A DNA stretch of 64,000 nt, from assembly GCA_002280565.1 (NCBI GenBank), contig NCEF01000004.1:1-64000 (forward strand). The letters are read 5' to 3'. Made by a program: the position numbers and the translations under genes. The notes below the pieces were generated by a model, which was not told the origin of the DNA, ran no database searches, and saw only the letters and a program-made list of their open reading frames with translations. The DNA is from Sphingomonas sp. 32-66-10 (GTDB lineage: Bacteria > Pseudomonadota > Alphaproteobacteria > Sphingomonadales > Sphingomonadaceae). Numbering within the stretch: position 1 is the first letter of the stretch; every line of letters starts with the position of its first letter. Of the stretch, positions 35,805 through 43,993 are shown piece after piece.

Positions 35805-38800
35805 ATGGAATTCCTCGCGCAGCAGATCAATCCGCCAGCATCCTGGGAGACGTTCGAGGAACTGTGCCGGGCGCTATTCGCGGCAATCTGGAACGATCCG
35901 CTGGCGCAGCGCCATGGCCGAAGCGGTCAGGTGCAGCATGGCGTCGACATCCACGGTGCGCGGCCCGACTGCCCCGGTGAGACGCTCGGCGTCCAGTGCA
36001 AGGGCAAGGACCGGAATTTCGGCAAGAAGGCGACAACGCGCGAATTCGATGCCGAGCTCGCCAAGGCGGAGGGCTTCGTGCCGACCCTGTCGGGCTGGAC
36101 CTTTGCAACGACCTTCGCCGACGACGCCAAGCTCCAGGCGCACGCGCTGGCGGTGTCACGGCAGCGGATCGCCGCCGGCAAATTCCCGGTGAATGCGCTC
36201 GGCTGGAACAGCCTGGTGTCGCAGCTGGCCCAGCACCCGGCGGTTATCGAGCAATTCTATCCCGGGCTTGGCGTCCAGCTGCCTCAATTGATGGCGACGC
36301 TCGCCGCGTTGCCCGACCGGGTGATCGGCGCGCTCGGAACAGCGCCGCCAGACCAAGCCCAGGAAGCGTGGATCGAGGAGCGCTTCGATCAGGCGCGCGA
36401 TCTTGGCCCGGCGCTGCTCGGGCGGCCGCTCGGGGCTGCCGATGTCAGCGCCTGTGCCGAATTGCCCCAGGTCGACCGGCTGTGGCGCGAACTCGAAGCA
36501 GGGTTCAGCGCGCGGCTGGTAGCGACGGCGGGTGCCGGCAAGTCGGTGTGCGCATTGCAGCTGGCAAAGCGCGCCCATGACAAGGGCTGGCGGGTGCTGC
36601 GGCTCAAGGATTCCGCGGTTGGCGCCCTCGCGCTTGCACCCGGCGACCAGCCGACCCTACACATCATCGACGATGCCCATCTGACAGACCCACAATTGCT
36701 GCGCCGTGCCGAGGAAGCGGCCGGCGCGACGCAGTGGCTATTGAGCGCCCACACGATCGCGGACGACAAGGCACCGCTCCCCGGCGCGATCCGCATCGAT
36801 CCCGAACAGGCCGTGGCAGTCATCGCCGCCGGGCTGCGCGCCGGTCTCCCCACGACGGCGCGCATCGTCAAGCGTATCGACGACCGGATCGGCGATGCCA
36901 TCGGCGACGAGGCGATCGAGGACCGGCTGGCCGCTGCCGCGACGGCGCAGCGGCCGTGGCAATTCTGCTTCATCCTCGGCGGCGGTTGGCGTCGGGCACA
37001 GCAATCGGCGGAGGACGCGCGCGCCGCCGATGCGGACCTGGTTCTCGCCGCGGCCGCGATCCGCCAGCTGGCGACACGCGATGCCCGCGCCCAACCAGAC
37101 GATCTGACGGGATTGTTCGATGCCGGCGGCATTGCCGCCCAGCAGCGGCTCCAGGCGACGACCTGGCTGATCGAGCGGCGCCTGTTGCTGGCGGAGGACG
37201 ATCTCCGCTGCCCGCATCAGCGGCTGGCCACCGTCCTGATCGCGCGGGTGCTAGAGGGACAAACCAAGGAAGGGCGTGCCGCGATCGGCGCGATGGTCGA
37301 TCACGTCATTGCGGCAGGCACCTATCCGCTCTCGGGCATCTCGGCGCTGCTCACCGAGCTGCGCATGATGGGCAATTTCCCGACGCGCTGGACGCACCTC
37401 GTCGATCGATCGCGGCTGCCCGCGCTGATCGCGCGCTGTTGGGGTGCCGAGAGCCCCGAGGCGCGGCGCGGCGCCGCCTGGCTCCTGTCCGAGCTGCAAA
37501 GCTATGTCGACGATTGGGCGGCGACGATCTCGCAAGGCTATGCGCAGGTCGCAGCCGACTGGTTCAGCGCGCCGCTGCCCGGCACCGGCTATGGCATCGG
37601 CCATCTGATCGGACAGATTGGCATGAAAGACGCGGCACTGGCACAGGGCGTCATCGCCCTGGCCGATCCGGTGCGAGTCGCGGCGGCGGTCAGCCAGGGC
37701 GATGCGGTGCTGGCCTGCGAGGCGGCAGGCATGGTCTCGTCCTGCATGCGCCATCGTCCCGATAGCTGGCGGACACGCTATCTCGCGGCGATCGACCGCG
37801 ACGCGTGCGTCGCGACGATGCGGAGCTGGCCGCGCGACCATTATCTCTCCGCCGCCGGGAGCTTTTGCGAGCTGTTCACCTGGGACGACGAAGCATTCGG
37901 GCTCGACCTCATCGAAGCGTTGCTCCCCGCGATCGGCGAGGAGGTGCGCGCCCGGCCCTTCCACAGCTTTCACGAGCTCCATGACATGGTGTGGCACGCG
38001 CTGCGAATGTCGGACACGCTCGGCATCTATGCCGGAAAGAAGGGGCCGACCGCGCGGATGCGGGCCGTGGCGGCACAGCTGGCGGCGTGCTGGAGGCCGG
38101 AGGAGCTGGCCGCGCAGGTCTCCGCGATCAACCGCCGCGACTTCCAGACCGCGGCGTGGCTGCTCGGCTTCATCGGCGAGGTCTCCAAACGCCAGTTCGA
38201 GGCGACCGTCGCCCATATCGACTGGGCGCGGATCGACCGGACGATCGGCGATGCCTGGGGCGCGATGTACCATGAAGTCGCAATATTCCTGCAGGTCGCC
38301 TTCCATGCCGGGTCGGCCAAGGCATCGATCCGGGCGATGATCGCCGCACATCTCGATGAGATGGAGCCGTTGTCGGTGCGCCTGGCGATGTTAGCGCCCG
38401 AGACCGCTGCGCGTCAGGTCACCGCCGGAAAGACAGTCGGTCTAGCTAGCCATGGCCATTTCCACTGGCGGATGAGCGCGGCGGTTGTCGCCCAGCTCGT
38501 CAACCCCCACCCCGACCTGCTCGAGCCGATGATCGCACCGCATGTCGCGGCCGCGAGCGCACAGCTTGGGCGCAAGACTCAGCCCTTTTTCGACAAGCCG
38601 CTGCTGTTCCTGCGGCTCGCCCGGCAAATGGCCCCTGTCGGCTTCGAGCGGATCATGGCGGGGATCGATCCCGACGGGGCCGAGGCCGGCTGGACGGCGG
38701 CGCTCCAGGGTGCGGATGCCAGGCAGCATGCACCGACCGGCGACCGCCGTCAGAGGCGCGCTGACCGCGAGAGCGCCGCCTGGCTGGTCGAGGGCGCGCT

Positions 38801-38900
38801 CGAACGCGACGATGCGCTTGGCGAGGTCGCGCGGCGGGTTCGCGCGCGCTTTCCGCGGCGGTCGCTGCCGCCCGCGAAGCTGCTCCAGCCGTTCACCTAG
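35805..38900 (+). CDS. PD-(D/E)xK nuclease fused to P-loop (STAND-like) NTPase, candidate defence protein
   Basis: A 1031-residue protein. Residues about 15-100 resemble the Mrr/Cap4 restriction fold: WETFEEL (E18/E19), GVDIHG (D48) and VQCKGKD (Q64, K66). Residues 242-247 are a Walker A loop (AGAGKS) and LHIIDDAHL (about 285-293) is a Walker B-like strand. A short winged-helix-like part ends near LRCPHQRLA, and about 550 residues of helical, HEAT/TPR-like sequence follow. Nuclease, NTPase and long helical sensor is the plan of antiviral STAND (Avs-type) proteins, though this one is shorter than typical Avs. ATG 35805 is the only good start; the ribosome site is weak. It ends three bases before the convergent gene at 38904. 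Function is inferred. Confidence 0.75.
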   Translation: MEFLAQQINPPASWETFEELCRALFAAIWNDPLAQRHGRSGQVQHGVDIHGARPDCPGETLGVQCKGKDRNFGKKATTREFDAELAKAEGFVPTLSGWTFATTFADDAKLQAHALAVSRQRIAAGKFPVNALGWNSLVSQLAQHPAVIEQFYPGLGVQLPQLMATLAALPDRVIGALGTAPPDQAQEAWIEERFDQARDLGPALLGRPLGAADVSACAELPQVDRLWRELEAGFSARLVATAGAGKSVCALQLAKRAHDKGWRVLRLKDSAVGALALAPGDQPTLHIIDDAHLTDPQLLRRAEEAAGATQWLLSAHTIADDKAPLPGAIRIDPEQAVAVIAAGLRAGLPTTARIVKRIDDRIGDAIGDEAIEDRLAAAATAQRPWQFCFILGGGWRRAQQSAEDARAADADLVLAAAAIRQLATRDARAQPDDLTGLFDAGGIAAQQRLQATTWLIERRLLLAEDDLRCPHQRLATVLIARVLEGQTKEGRAAIGAMVDHVIAAGTYPLSGISALLTELRMMGNFPTRWTHLVDRSRLPALIARCWGAESPEARRGAAWLLSELQSYVDDWAATISQGYAQVAADWFSAPLPGTGYGIGHLIGQIGMKDAALAQGVIALADPVRVAAAVSQGDAVLACEAAGMVSSCMRHRPDSWRTRYLAAIDRDACVATMRSWPRDHYLSAAGSFCELFTWDDEAFGLDLIEALLPAIGEEVRARPFHSFHELHDMVWHALRMSDTLGIYAGKKGPTARMRAVAAQLAACWRPEELAAQVSAINRRDFQTAAWLLGFIGEVSKRQFEATVAHIDWARIDRTIGDAWGAMYHEVAIFLQVAFHAGSAKASIRAMIAAHLDEMEPLSVRLAMLAPETAARQVTAGKTVGLASHGHFHWRMSAAVVAQLVNPHPDLLEPMIAPHVAAASAQLGRKTQPFFDKPLLFLRLARQMAPVGFERIMAGIDPDGAEAGWTAALQGADARQHAPTGDRRQRRADRESAAWLVEGALERDDALGEVARRVRARFPRRSLPPAKLLQPFT

Positions 38901-38903
38901 ACA

Positions 38904-39623
38904 TCAGATACTCTGGCGCGCGACGCCCTCGAGCTCGGCGATCTCAGCCAGCAGATAACCGATATAGCTGCGGGTCAGGTTGCAGTAGAGATGCGCTTCC
39001 TTAAGCGTCGGCGAAACATCGGCGGCGAGCTGGGTGCCGTGGCGGACACCGCCCCCGGAAGGCGAAGACAGGAAGCCATGCATCTTGGTCATCCAGCCCA
39101 GCGCCTCGGCGAGGGTGCGGCTCGAATGCTTGGCGCGAAGGTCGCGGATGATCTCGTTGAAATATTTGCCTGCGACCGTGCCGGTGCCGGTATCGACGCC
39201 GTGGAACGCGGTCGAGACCGTCTCGAGCAGCCACAGGATTTCCTGGACGGCCTGGCGGGGACGGTCCTCGAGAAGCAGTCGGCTGGCTTGCTCGAGCGTG
39301 GCATGGATCAGCTCGACCGCGCGCTCGCCGATGGACTTGTCGGGGGCCTGCACCGCGATGGGCGCCTGGGGATTGCGCGGCAGCAACTCGGGCGGGCGAA
39401 CCTCATAGGGCACGTTGTGCTCGAACAGGAGGGCGTTGACGATATCGACGTCGGGCAGGCCGACTTCGGGATATTGCGCGTGGATCTCCTCGCAGCCGAC
39501 CCAGAAGGCAGCGATAAAGGCGGGGGCGTTCTCGGCGGCGCCGGCCATCAACCGGTGCAGGTCGCCGATCGCCCAGCTCTCGCTCGAGCTCCACCCGCCG
39601 CCGCCGAACTTCGACTTGAACAT
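38904..39623 (-). CDS. HEPN/Abi_C-like helical protein, possible abortive-infection factor
   Basis: A 239-residue mainly helical protein beginning MFKSKFGGGGWSSSES. The C-terminal part has LSSPSGGGVRHGTQ and then EAHLYCNLTRSYIGYLLAEI, which resembles the GxRHG plus long helix found at the end of predicted abortive-infection (Abi_C/HEPN-like) proteins. A strict HEPN RNase motif (Rx4-6H) is not evident. It converges with the nuclease-NTPase gene (three bases apart) and is divergent from the SEC-C nuclease gene. The same reading frame continues upstream across a TGA at 39636-39638, so the annotated start may only be the remaining part of a longer gene. I do not recognise the exact family. Confidence 0.5.
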   Translation of the reverse strand: MFKSKFGGGGWSSSESWAIGDLHRLMAGAAENAPAFIAAFWVGCEEIHAQYPEVGLPDVDIVNALLFEHNVPYEVRPPELLPRNPQAPIAVQAPDKSIGERAVELIHATLEQASRLLLEDRPRQAVQEILWLLETVSTAFHGVDTGTGTVAGKYFNEIIRDLRAKHSSRTLAEALGWMTKMHGFLSSPSGGGVRHGTQLAADVSPTLKEAHLYCNLTRSYIGYLLAEIAELEGVARQSI

Positions 39624-39635
39624 TTCGAAGATCGC

Positions 39636-39743
39636 TCAAGAGGAGTCGCTCTGGCTGGCGATGGTGTGGACCAGCGAATTGAAGGCATGCATCGCCTGGT
39701 CGTCGAGCGGGCCGGGTGAACGAAATCGCCACTGCGGCGGCAT
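39636..39743 (-). pseudogene. Short frame in phase with the downstream HEPN-like gene, ending at TGA
   Basis: A 35-codon frame (MPPQWRFRSPGPLDDQ to HTIASQSDSS) ends at TGA 39636-39638 and is in exactly the same phase as the ATG at 39623, five codons further on. An upstream ATG at 39794 would lengthen it. The joined sequence reads smoothly as one protein, which suggests a premature stop in a longer ancestral gene. It could also be a separate small gene with a coupled downstream start. It overlaps the 5' extension of the plus-strand SEC-C frame. Confidence 0.35.
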
Positions 39744-39865
39744 TTGCAGTCCCAAGATACATTCCTTCGCACGTCGTCGATTTGATGCGCCCATATCCTA
39801 CCCGCGCACCGGTTTACCTTCGTGTCCGACTTGATATTCGCCGCCGCGCTTTCGATCTAGGTATC

Positions 39866-41548
39866 ATGGCGGGGATCGGCCGAAACAAGCCTTGCCCGTG
39901 CGGCAGGGGCAAGAAGTATAAGCGGTGCTGCGGCGATCCGCGCAACGCGTTGCCCGCGCAGGCGTTGCCGTTCGACATCGCTGCGATCGACCAGGCTAGG
40001 CGGCAGGCGGAAGCGCGACAGACGCGCAGGCGCCAGCAGCAGGGACTCGGCCGCCCGATCTTTTCCGCGGCAGTCGCGGGCGAGCGCATCGTGACCGTCG
40101 GCAAGCGGCTGTATCACTCGCCGAAATGGGTCACCTTCCACGACTTTCTGCGCGACTATCTGCTTGGCAGCCTCGGCGCCGACTGGTCCAACGCCGAGCG
40201 GGCTAAGCCGCTGGCCGAGCGGCACCAGGTCCTGCGCTGGTACGCCCAGGCGGTTGCCGATGCCAGGCCGTTCACCAATACGGTCGGGGTAACCAGCGGG
40301 CCGATGACAGGCGCGATCCGGGCGTTCCTCAACCTTGCCTATAACATCTACCTGATCGCGCATCATGGCGACGGCCAGGCAATGGCCGACATCTATCTGA
40401 AGCGGCTGCGGGCGACGCGCGACGATGCCTTTATTGGCGCCTTGTTCGAGACCTATGCGGCTGCGGCGTTCCTCAAGGCCGGCTTCACGCTCAGCTATGA
40501 AGAGACGCGGCGGCGCTCGGACTCGTGCGTCGAGTTCGTCGCAACATGGCCCAAGACCGGCGAGCAATTCTCGGTCGAGGTCAAATCGCGGGTGCACAGC
40601 GCCGAGCGGGGCCAAGCAGAGTGGCCGGTCGACGAGGTGCGCCGGCTGCGGGTCGGCAGCAAGCTGGCCAAGGCGCTCGACAAGGCAGCTGCCCACACCC
40701 GGGTGGTGATGATCGAGATCAACGTGCCCGACCAGCTCAATGCGAGCGGCACGCTGGAGGGCTGGCCAGCCGCCGCGCTCCAGCAGATCCGCGACAATGA
40801 GGGCGCTACCGACAAGGCCGGCGATCCGCTGCCGCCCGCTTATGTTTTCGTCACCAACCATGCCTTCCACCATGACCTTGGCGGGGTCGGCGGCAACATC
40901 CAGGCGCTGGCGGCAGGGTTCCGGATGGACGATTTCGGTCCCGACGTGCGTTACCAGGGCTATGCCGGGGTGATGGCTGCCCGAGCGAAGCATGCGCCGA
41001 TGACCGCGCTGATCGACTCGATGAAGACGCATTACGAGATTCCCGCGACGTTCGACGGCGAGCTGCCGAGCAGCCTGGTGCTGGGCACGGGACCGCCGCG
41101 GCTCCGGTTCGGCGAGCGCTATGCGCTGCCCGATGGCGAGGGCAACATGCAGCTCGGGCGGCTCTACAATGCCACGGTCGATCCGGTTTCGGGTCAGGTG
41201 CACGGCGCCTATCAGCTCGAGGACGGCCGCCATGTCCTTGCCGCCGACATGCTCAGCAGCGAAGAGCTGGCCGAATATCGGCGCTACCCGGACACGTTCT
41301 TCGGCGAGGTGCTGAAACCCGGCGGCAAGTGCGAGACGTTCGTCGACTGGTGCGACTGGCTGTTCGAGACCTATCAGCACACCCCGCGCGAGACGCTGCT
41401 CGAATTCCTGGCCAAAGCCGAGGACATCGAGCAGCTACGGACGCTCGAGCAACGCGACCTCGCGATCGCTTATTCGGAACGCATGGCGCACGCCCTGGAT
41501 AGAAAGGCAGCGCCGCGCAGCGGCGAGACGACGCCGCCGACCGAATAG
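39866..41548 (+). CDS. SEC-C zinc motif protein with PD-(D/E)xK nuclease-like domain
   Basis: A 560-residue protein. Residues 10-22 form a SEC-C zinc-binding motif (CPCGRGKKYKRCC), normally a protein- or nucleic-acid-contact module found at the SecA C-terminus and in many accessory genes. Residues about 190-242 show a nuclease core: E195 (FETYAAAAFLKAGF), acidic D219/E223 and E238-V-K240 (SVEVKSR). The remaining 300 residues have no recognised domain. The start at 39866 puts the SEC-C motif at the N-terminus; the frame is open 50 codons further upstream, but that part looks non-coding. It is divergent from the HEPN-like gene. A nuclease role in host defence is an inference from domains and neighbours. 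Confidence 0.72.
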   Translation: MAGIGRNKPCPCGRGKKYKRCCGDPRNALPAQALPFDIAAIDQARRQAEARQTRRRQQQGLGRPIFSAAVAGERIVTVGKRLYHSPKWVTFHDFLRDYLLGSLGADWSNAERAKPLAERHQVLRWYAQAVADARPFTNTVGVTSGPMTGAIRAFLNLAYNIYLIAHHGDGQAMADIYLKRLRATRDDAFIGALFETYAAAAFLKAGFTLSYEETRRRSDSCVEFVATWPKTGEQFSVEVKSRVHSAERGQAEWPVDEVRRLRVGSKLAKALDKAAAHTRVVMIEINVPDQLNASGTLEGWPAAALQQIRDNEGATDKAGDPLPPAYVFVTNHAFHHDLGGVGGNIQALAAGFRMDDFGPDVRYQGYAGVMAARAKHAPMTALIDSMKTHYEIPATFDGELPSSLVLGTGPPRLRFGERYALPDGEGNMQLGRLYNATVDPVSGQVHGAYQLEDGRHVLAADMLSSEELAEYRRYPDTFFGEVLKPGGKCETFVDWCDWLFETYQHTPRETLLEFLAKAEDIEQLRTLEQRDLAIAYSERMAHALDRKAAPRSGETTPPTE

Positions 41549-41989
41549 TCAATCCAAAGCGACCGGGACCAGGGCTTTTGGCTCGAGCAGGGCCGCGTTG
41601 CCTATCGCCAGCCAGCCGGCGAGATACTCGATCACCGGCGCGGCGACGCCAAAGCCGCCATACCAGATCGCCACCGGATGGCCGATCGCGACCTGCCGTT
41701 CCAAGTGCCAGCCGAACAAGATGAATGAACGGCGGGTTTCGGGAGGGCGCCGTGCGACAGTGAAGGGCCGAATTTGGGCGCGTAGCGGACGTGTGACAAT
41801 GTTCACGCTCCGAGCCGGAATGGCCCAGATAGCCAAGGCACCATTTCCTCATAAGCAGTAATTTCGCGAAGTGGTCGATTTTGCCGTCTTTCGTGGCAAT
41901 CTGATTAGTTCACTTCTTATGGGGCGCGAAATTCACCTCTTATGGGCGAAACGACAAACCGAAGGCGCGGATCAGGAAGATGCGGATGA
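41549..41989. other. Stretch between SEC-C gene and tRNA-Phe, no certain gene
   Basis: About 440 bases. A minus-strand frame (41549-41836, 95 codons) is convergent with the SEC-C gene and encodes a hydrophobic tail (HPVAIWYGGFGVAAPVIEYL). It has no recognisable domain and no clear ribosome site, so it is noted but not called as a gene; it may be the C-terminus of a lost protein. The right part (41860-41960) is lower in GC and holds a tandem near-repeat. No integrase or transposase gene was found. Confidence 0.4.
41909..41951. repeat. Tandem near-repeat beside tRNA-Phe
   Basis: Two imperfect copies of TTCACTTCTTATGGGGCGCG (41909-41931) and TTCACCTCTTATGGGCGAAA (41932-41951) follow one another directly, 40 bases from the tRNA 3' end. 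Closely spaced repeats of this kind occur at the ends of some insertion sequences, such as the IS21 family, and at recombination sites. No transposase gene is attached. Confidence 0.4.
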
Positions 41990-42065
41990 TGGTGCCCGGG
42001 GACGGAGTCGAACCGCCGACACTGCGATTTTCAGTCGCATGCTCTACCAACTGAGCTACCCGGGC
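41990..42065 (-). tRNA. tRNA-Phe (GAA)
   Basis: A complete 76-base tRNA on the minus strand. The acceptor stem GCCCGGG pairs with CCCGGGC, the D-arm TAGCTCAGTTGGTAGAGC and the T-arm GTCGGCGGTTCGACTCCG are normal, and the anticodon loop CTGAAAATC gives anticodon GAA (phenylalanine). The terminal CCA is encoded. It begins 19 bases after the yacG stop and may be cotranscribed with it. Its 3' end faces the defence-like genes and decayed DNA, which is the usual side for island insertion at tRNA genes. Confidence 0.97.
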
Positions 42066-42084
42066 ACGGGATGAAGGCGCGCTC

Positions 42085-42267
42085 TTAGTCGCGGGGTTGA
42101 CCGCTGTCCAGCCCGCTTTGCAATTCTTCCGGATCGGCCGGGCGGCCGGGAATGCGATAGCCTTCGCCCAGCCATTGCAGCAGGTCGCGGTCCTTGCAGC
42201 CGCGGCTGCAGAACGGCTTGAACTCGGGCGCGGGCCTGGCGCCGCAGATCGGACAGATTGCTTTCAT
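42085..42267 (-). CDS. yacG: DNA gyrase inhibitor YacG (zinc-binding)
   Basis: A 60-residue zinc protein. The ligands are C5, C8 (CPICG), C20 and C24 (FCSRGC), followed by KDRDLLQWLGEGYRIPG, which is the standard YacG sequence. YacG binds GyrB and inhibits gyrase in Escherichia coli. It overlaps the stop of the RNase E/G-like gene by four bases and lies just upstream of tRNA-Phe. Length is typical. Confidence 0.93.
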   Translation of the reverse strand: MKAICPICGARPAPEFKPFCSRGCKDRDLLQWLGEGYRIPGRPADPEELQSGLDSGQPRD

Positions 42268-43217
42268 GTCGCTTCCACAAAACGGGTGCGCCCGCCGGTG
42301 CGACGGTGGAGCTGTGCGATCCAGTCGGGCTCGCGCTCGATCCGGCGCAGCAGCGGCGCGGTGACAATATGGGTATCGGGTGCCGGCGGGGGAAGGCGTT
42401 CGAGCCGCCGCAACTCCGCCCGCAACGCCGCACCGACGGGATCGGCGGCGATCAGTTCGGGCAGCGACATGCGCGTCTTGCGCCGTACGATCTGAAGAAA
42501 GCCGAAGCCGTTCATCGCGGTGCGCTCGAACGGCTGGGGCAGCGCCGCGTCGATCGCCTCCCCCACCGCATTGCGTTCATGCTTGTTGGCCAGCGTCGGG
42601 AAATCGACCCCGACCGATCCGGTGATGTCGAGCCGCTCCATCGCCGCAGCGACGGCATGCGCGGCATCGATCGCCAGCGGCCCAAGTGGCGGGCCGCCAT
42701 CGACATCGAACAGGTTCATCGCCGGGGTGAGCGAGAGCAGCAGCGCACCGCTGGCAAAGCGGATCTCGCCGGTGCGGGCTTCCTCCAGCACTTCGGACCA
42801 GCCCGCGTCCTCCAGCGCGTCGGATTCGTGCGGGTGACAATGGCGGACGGGCAGGCCGGTGGCGGTGATGCGCGCGAGCAGATCGGGGCCGGGCGCGGGC
42901 GCGCTGTCGGGTGCGGGGGCCGCCTTGGGCAGCTTGACCCGCTCGCGCTCGGCCACCCATTCGCGGACAATGCGGACGGGGAAGGACGCGCCCTGCGTCA
43001 CCCCCTTGGGCAGCGGATCGCACAGCGCCTCACCGCCATCGGGCAGCATCACCTTGCCGGTGCTGCGGTCGATCAGCTTGGCGATGGCAAAGGTGTCGGC
43101 GCGCAGCCCGGGCAGTTCGATCCGCGCCTTGCGGATGGTGCCGCGCGCGACCAAAGCGGCGCGGTTCTCGCCGATCCCGGCCTCGTACAGCCACTCAGCC
43201 AAGCGGGTATCCAGCAC
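42264..43217 (-). CDS. RNase E/G family protein, short form
   Basis: A 317-residue protein from the ribonuclease E/G catalytic core. MNLFDVDGG and GSVGVDFPTLANKHERNAV supply the two aspartates that bind the catalytic magnesium in this family. The N-terminal S1 RNA-binding region and the long C-terminal scaffold of RNase E are absent, as in the short proteins found at this locus in sphingomonads. It may process RNA, but activity is not certain. Its first 23 bases overlap the end of maf, and its stop overlaps the yacG start, so the three genes are probably translated together. Confidence 0.82.
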   Translation of the reverse strand: MLDTRLAEWLYEAGIGENRAALVARGTIRKARIELPGLRADTFAIAKLIDRSTGKVMLPDGGEALCDPLPKGVTQGASFPVRIVREWVAERERVKLPKAAPAPDSAPAPGPDLLARITATGLPVRHCHPHESDALEDAGWSEVLEEARTGEIRFASGALLLSLTPAMNLFDVDGGPPLGPLAIDAAHAVAAAMERLDITGSVGVDFPTLANKHERNAVGEAIDAALPQPFERTAMNGFGFLQIVRRKTRMSLPELIAADPVGAALRAELRRLERLPPPAPDTHIVTAPLLRRIEREPDWIAQLHRRTGGRTRFVEAT

Positions 43218-43764
43218 TCTCCAGCAGCGCGCGCGTGTCGTAGAGCGGCAGCCCGACTACGCCCGAATGGGTGCCGGAGAGGAAGCGCACAAACGCCTCG
43301 GCGCGGCCCTGGATGGCATAGCCGCCGGCTTTGCCCAGCCCCTCGCCGCACGCGATATAGCGGTCGATCTCGACCTCGCTCAGCCGCTTGAACGCGACCA
43401 CCGTGTCCGACAGCCGCACCCGGGCGCGGCCATCGAGCCCGATCAGGCACACGGCTGAGAGGCAATGGTGGCGGCGGCCGGACAGCTTGGTCAGCAACTC
43501 GCGCTGCACTGCCTCGGTCTCGGCCGGGGGCAGGATGCGACGGCCAAGCGCGATGGTGGTGTCGCCCGCCAGCACGATCTCGTCATCGGCTCGCGCCACC
43601 GCGCGCGCCTTCGCCTCCGCCAGCCGCAGCGCATAGACGCGCGGCAGCTCGGCCTTCAACGGGTTCTCATCGATATCGGGAGCCGCAACGCGATCCGGCA
43701 CGACACCGATGCGCGCCAGCAAATCGCGTCGGCGCGGCGAGGTGGAGGCGAGGACGAGCCGCAT
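43195..43764 (-). CDS. maf: Maf-like nucleotide pyrophosphatase
   Basis: A 189-residue Maf/YhdE family protein. It begins LVLASTSPRRRDLLARIG, the family signature, and has the conserved DEIVLAGDTTI segment and YAIQGRAEAFV. Maf proteins hydrolyse non-canonical nucleoside triphosphates such as dTTP/UTP or m7GTP, and some members affect septum formation. It lies directly after infA (10 bases) and overlaps the RNase E/G-like gene. Confidence 0.94.
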   Translation of the reverse strand: MRLVLASTSPRRRDLLARIGVVPDRVAAPDIDENPLKAELPRVYALRLAEAKARAVARADDEIVLAGDTTIALGRRILPPAETEAVQRELLTKLSGRRHHCLSAVCLIGLDGRARVRLSDTVVAFKRLSEVEIDRYIACGEGLGKAGGYAIQGRAEAFVRFLSGTHSGVVGLPLYDTRALLESAGYPLG

Positions 43765-43774
43765 CGGCCCGGCC

Positions 43775-43993
43775 TTATTTGAAGCGATAGGTGATGCGGC
43801 CCTTGGTCAGGTCATAGGGCGTCAGTTCGACGAGCACTTCGTCGCCCACCAGCACACGGATGCGGTTCTTGCGCATCTTGCCGGCGGTATGGCCGAGAAT
43901 CTCGTGATCATTCTCAAGCTTCACACGGAACATCGCGTTGGGGAGGAGCTCCACAACGCGGCCGCGCATTTCAAGCAGTTCTTCCTTGGCCAA
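43775..43993 (-). CDS. infA: Translation initiation factor IF-1, TTG start
   Basis: A 72-residue S1/OB-fold protein, exactly the usual IF-1 length, with the conserved ends [10 protein letters not shown] and [18 protein letters not shown]-1 occupies the ribosomal A site during initiation and is normally essential. No ATG is available; the first codon must be TTG at 43993, preceded by AAGAGG at a suitable distance. A rare start codon for an essential factor may limit its expression. It heads the operon infA, maf, RNase E/G-like, yacG, tRNA-Phe. Confidence 0.95.
   Translation of the reverse strand: MAKEELLEMRGRVVELLPNAMFRVKLENDHEILGHTAGKMRKNRIRVLVGDEVLVELTPYDLTKGRITYRFK

Noticed and set aside
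38904-39623. Classical HEPN RNase toxin
   Set aside because: The Rx4-6H motif is not evident; only the overall helical plan and GVRHG segment support a HEPN/Abi relation.
39857-41380. Minus-strand 507-codon frame opposite the SEC-C gene
   Set aside because: The plus strand encodes CPCG-KKYKRCC and a nuclease core, so the antisense frame is a shadow.
41549-41836. A 95-codon minus-strand frame after the SEC-C gene
   Set aside because: Hydrophobic tail is suggestive, but no family, no ribosome site and no conserved context; described only as part of the intergenic stretch.
34832-42065. Prophage or integrative element with integrase
   Set aside because: No integrase, terminase, portal, capsid, relaxase or transposase frame could be seen; only island-like position is supported.
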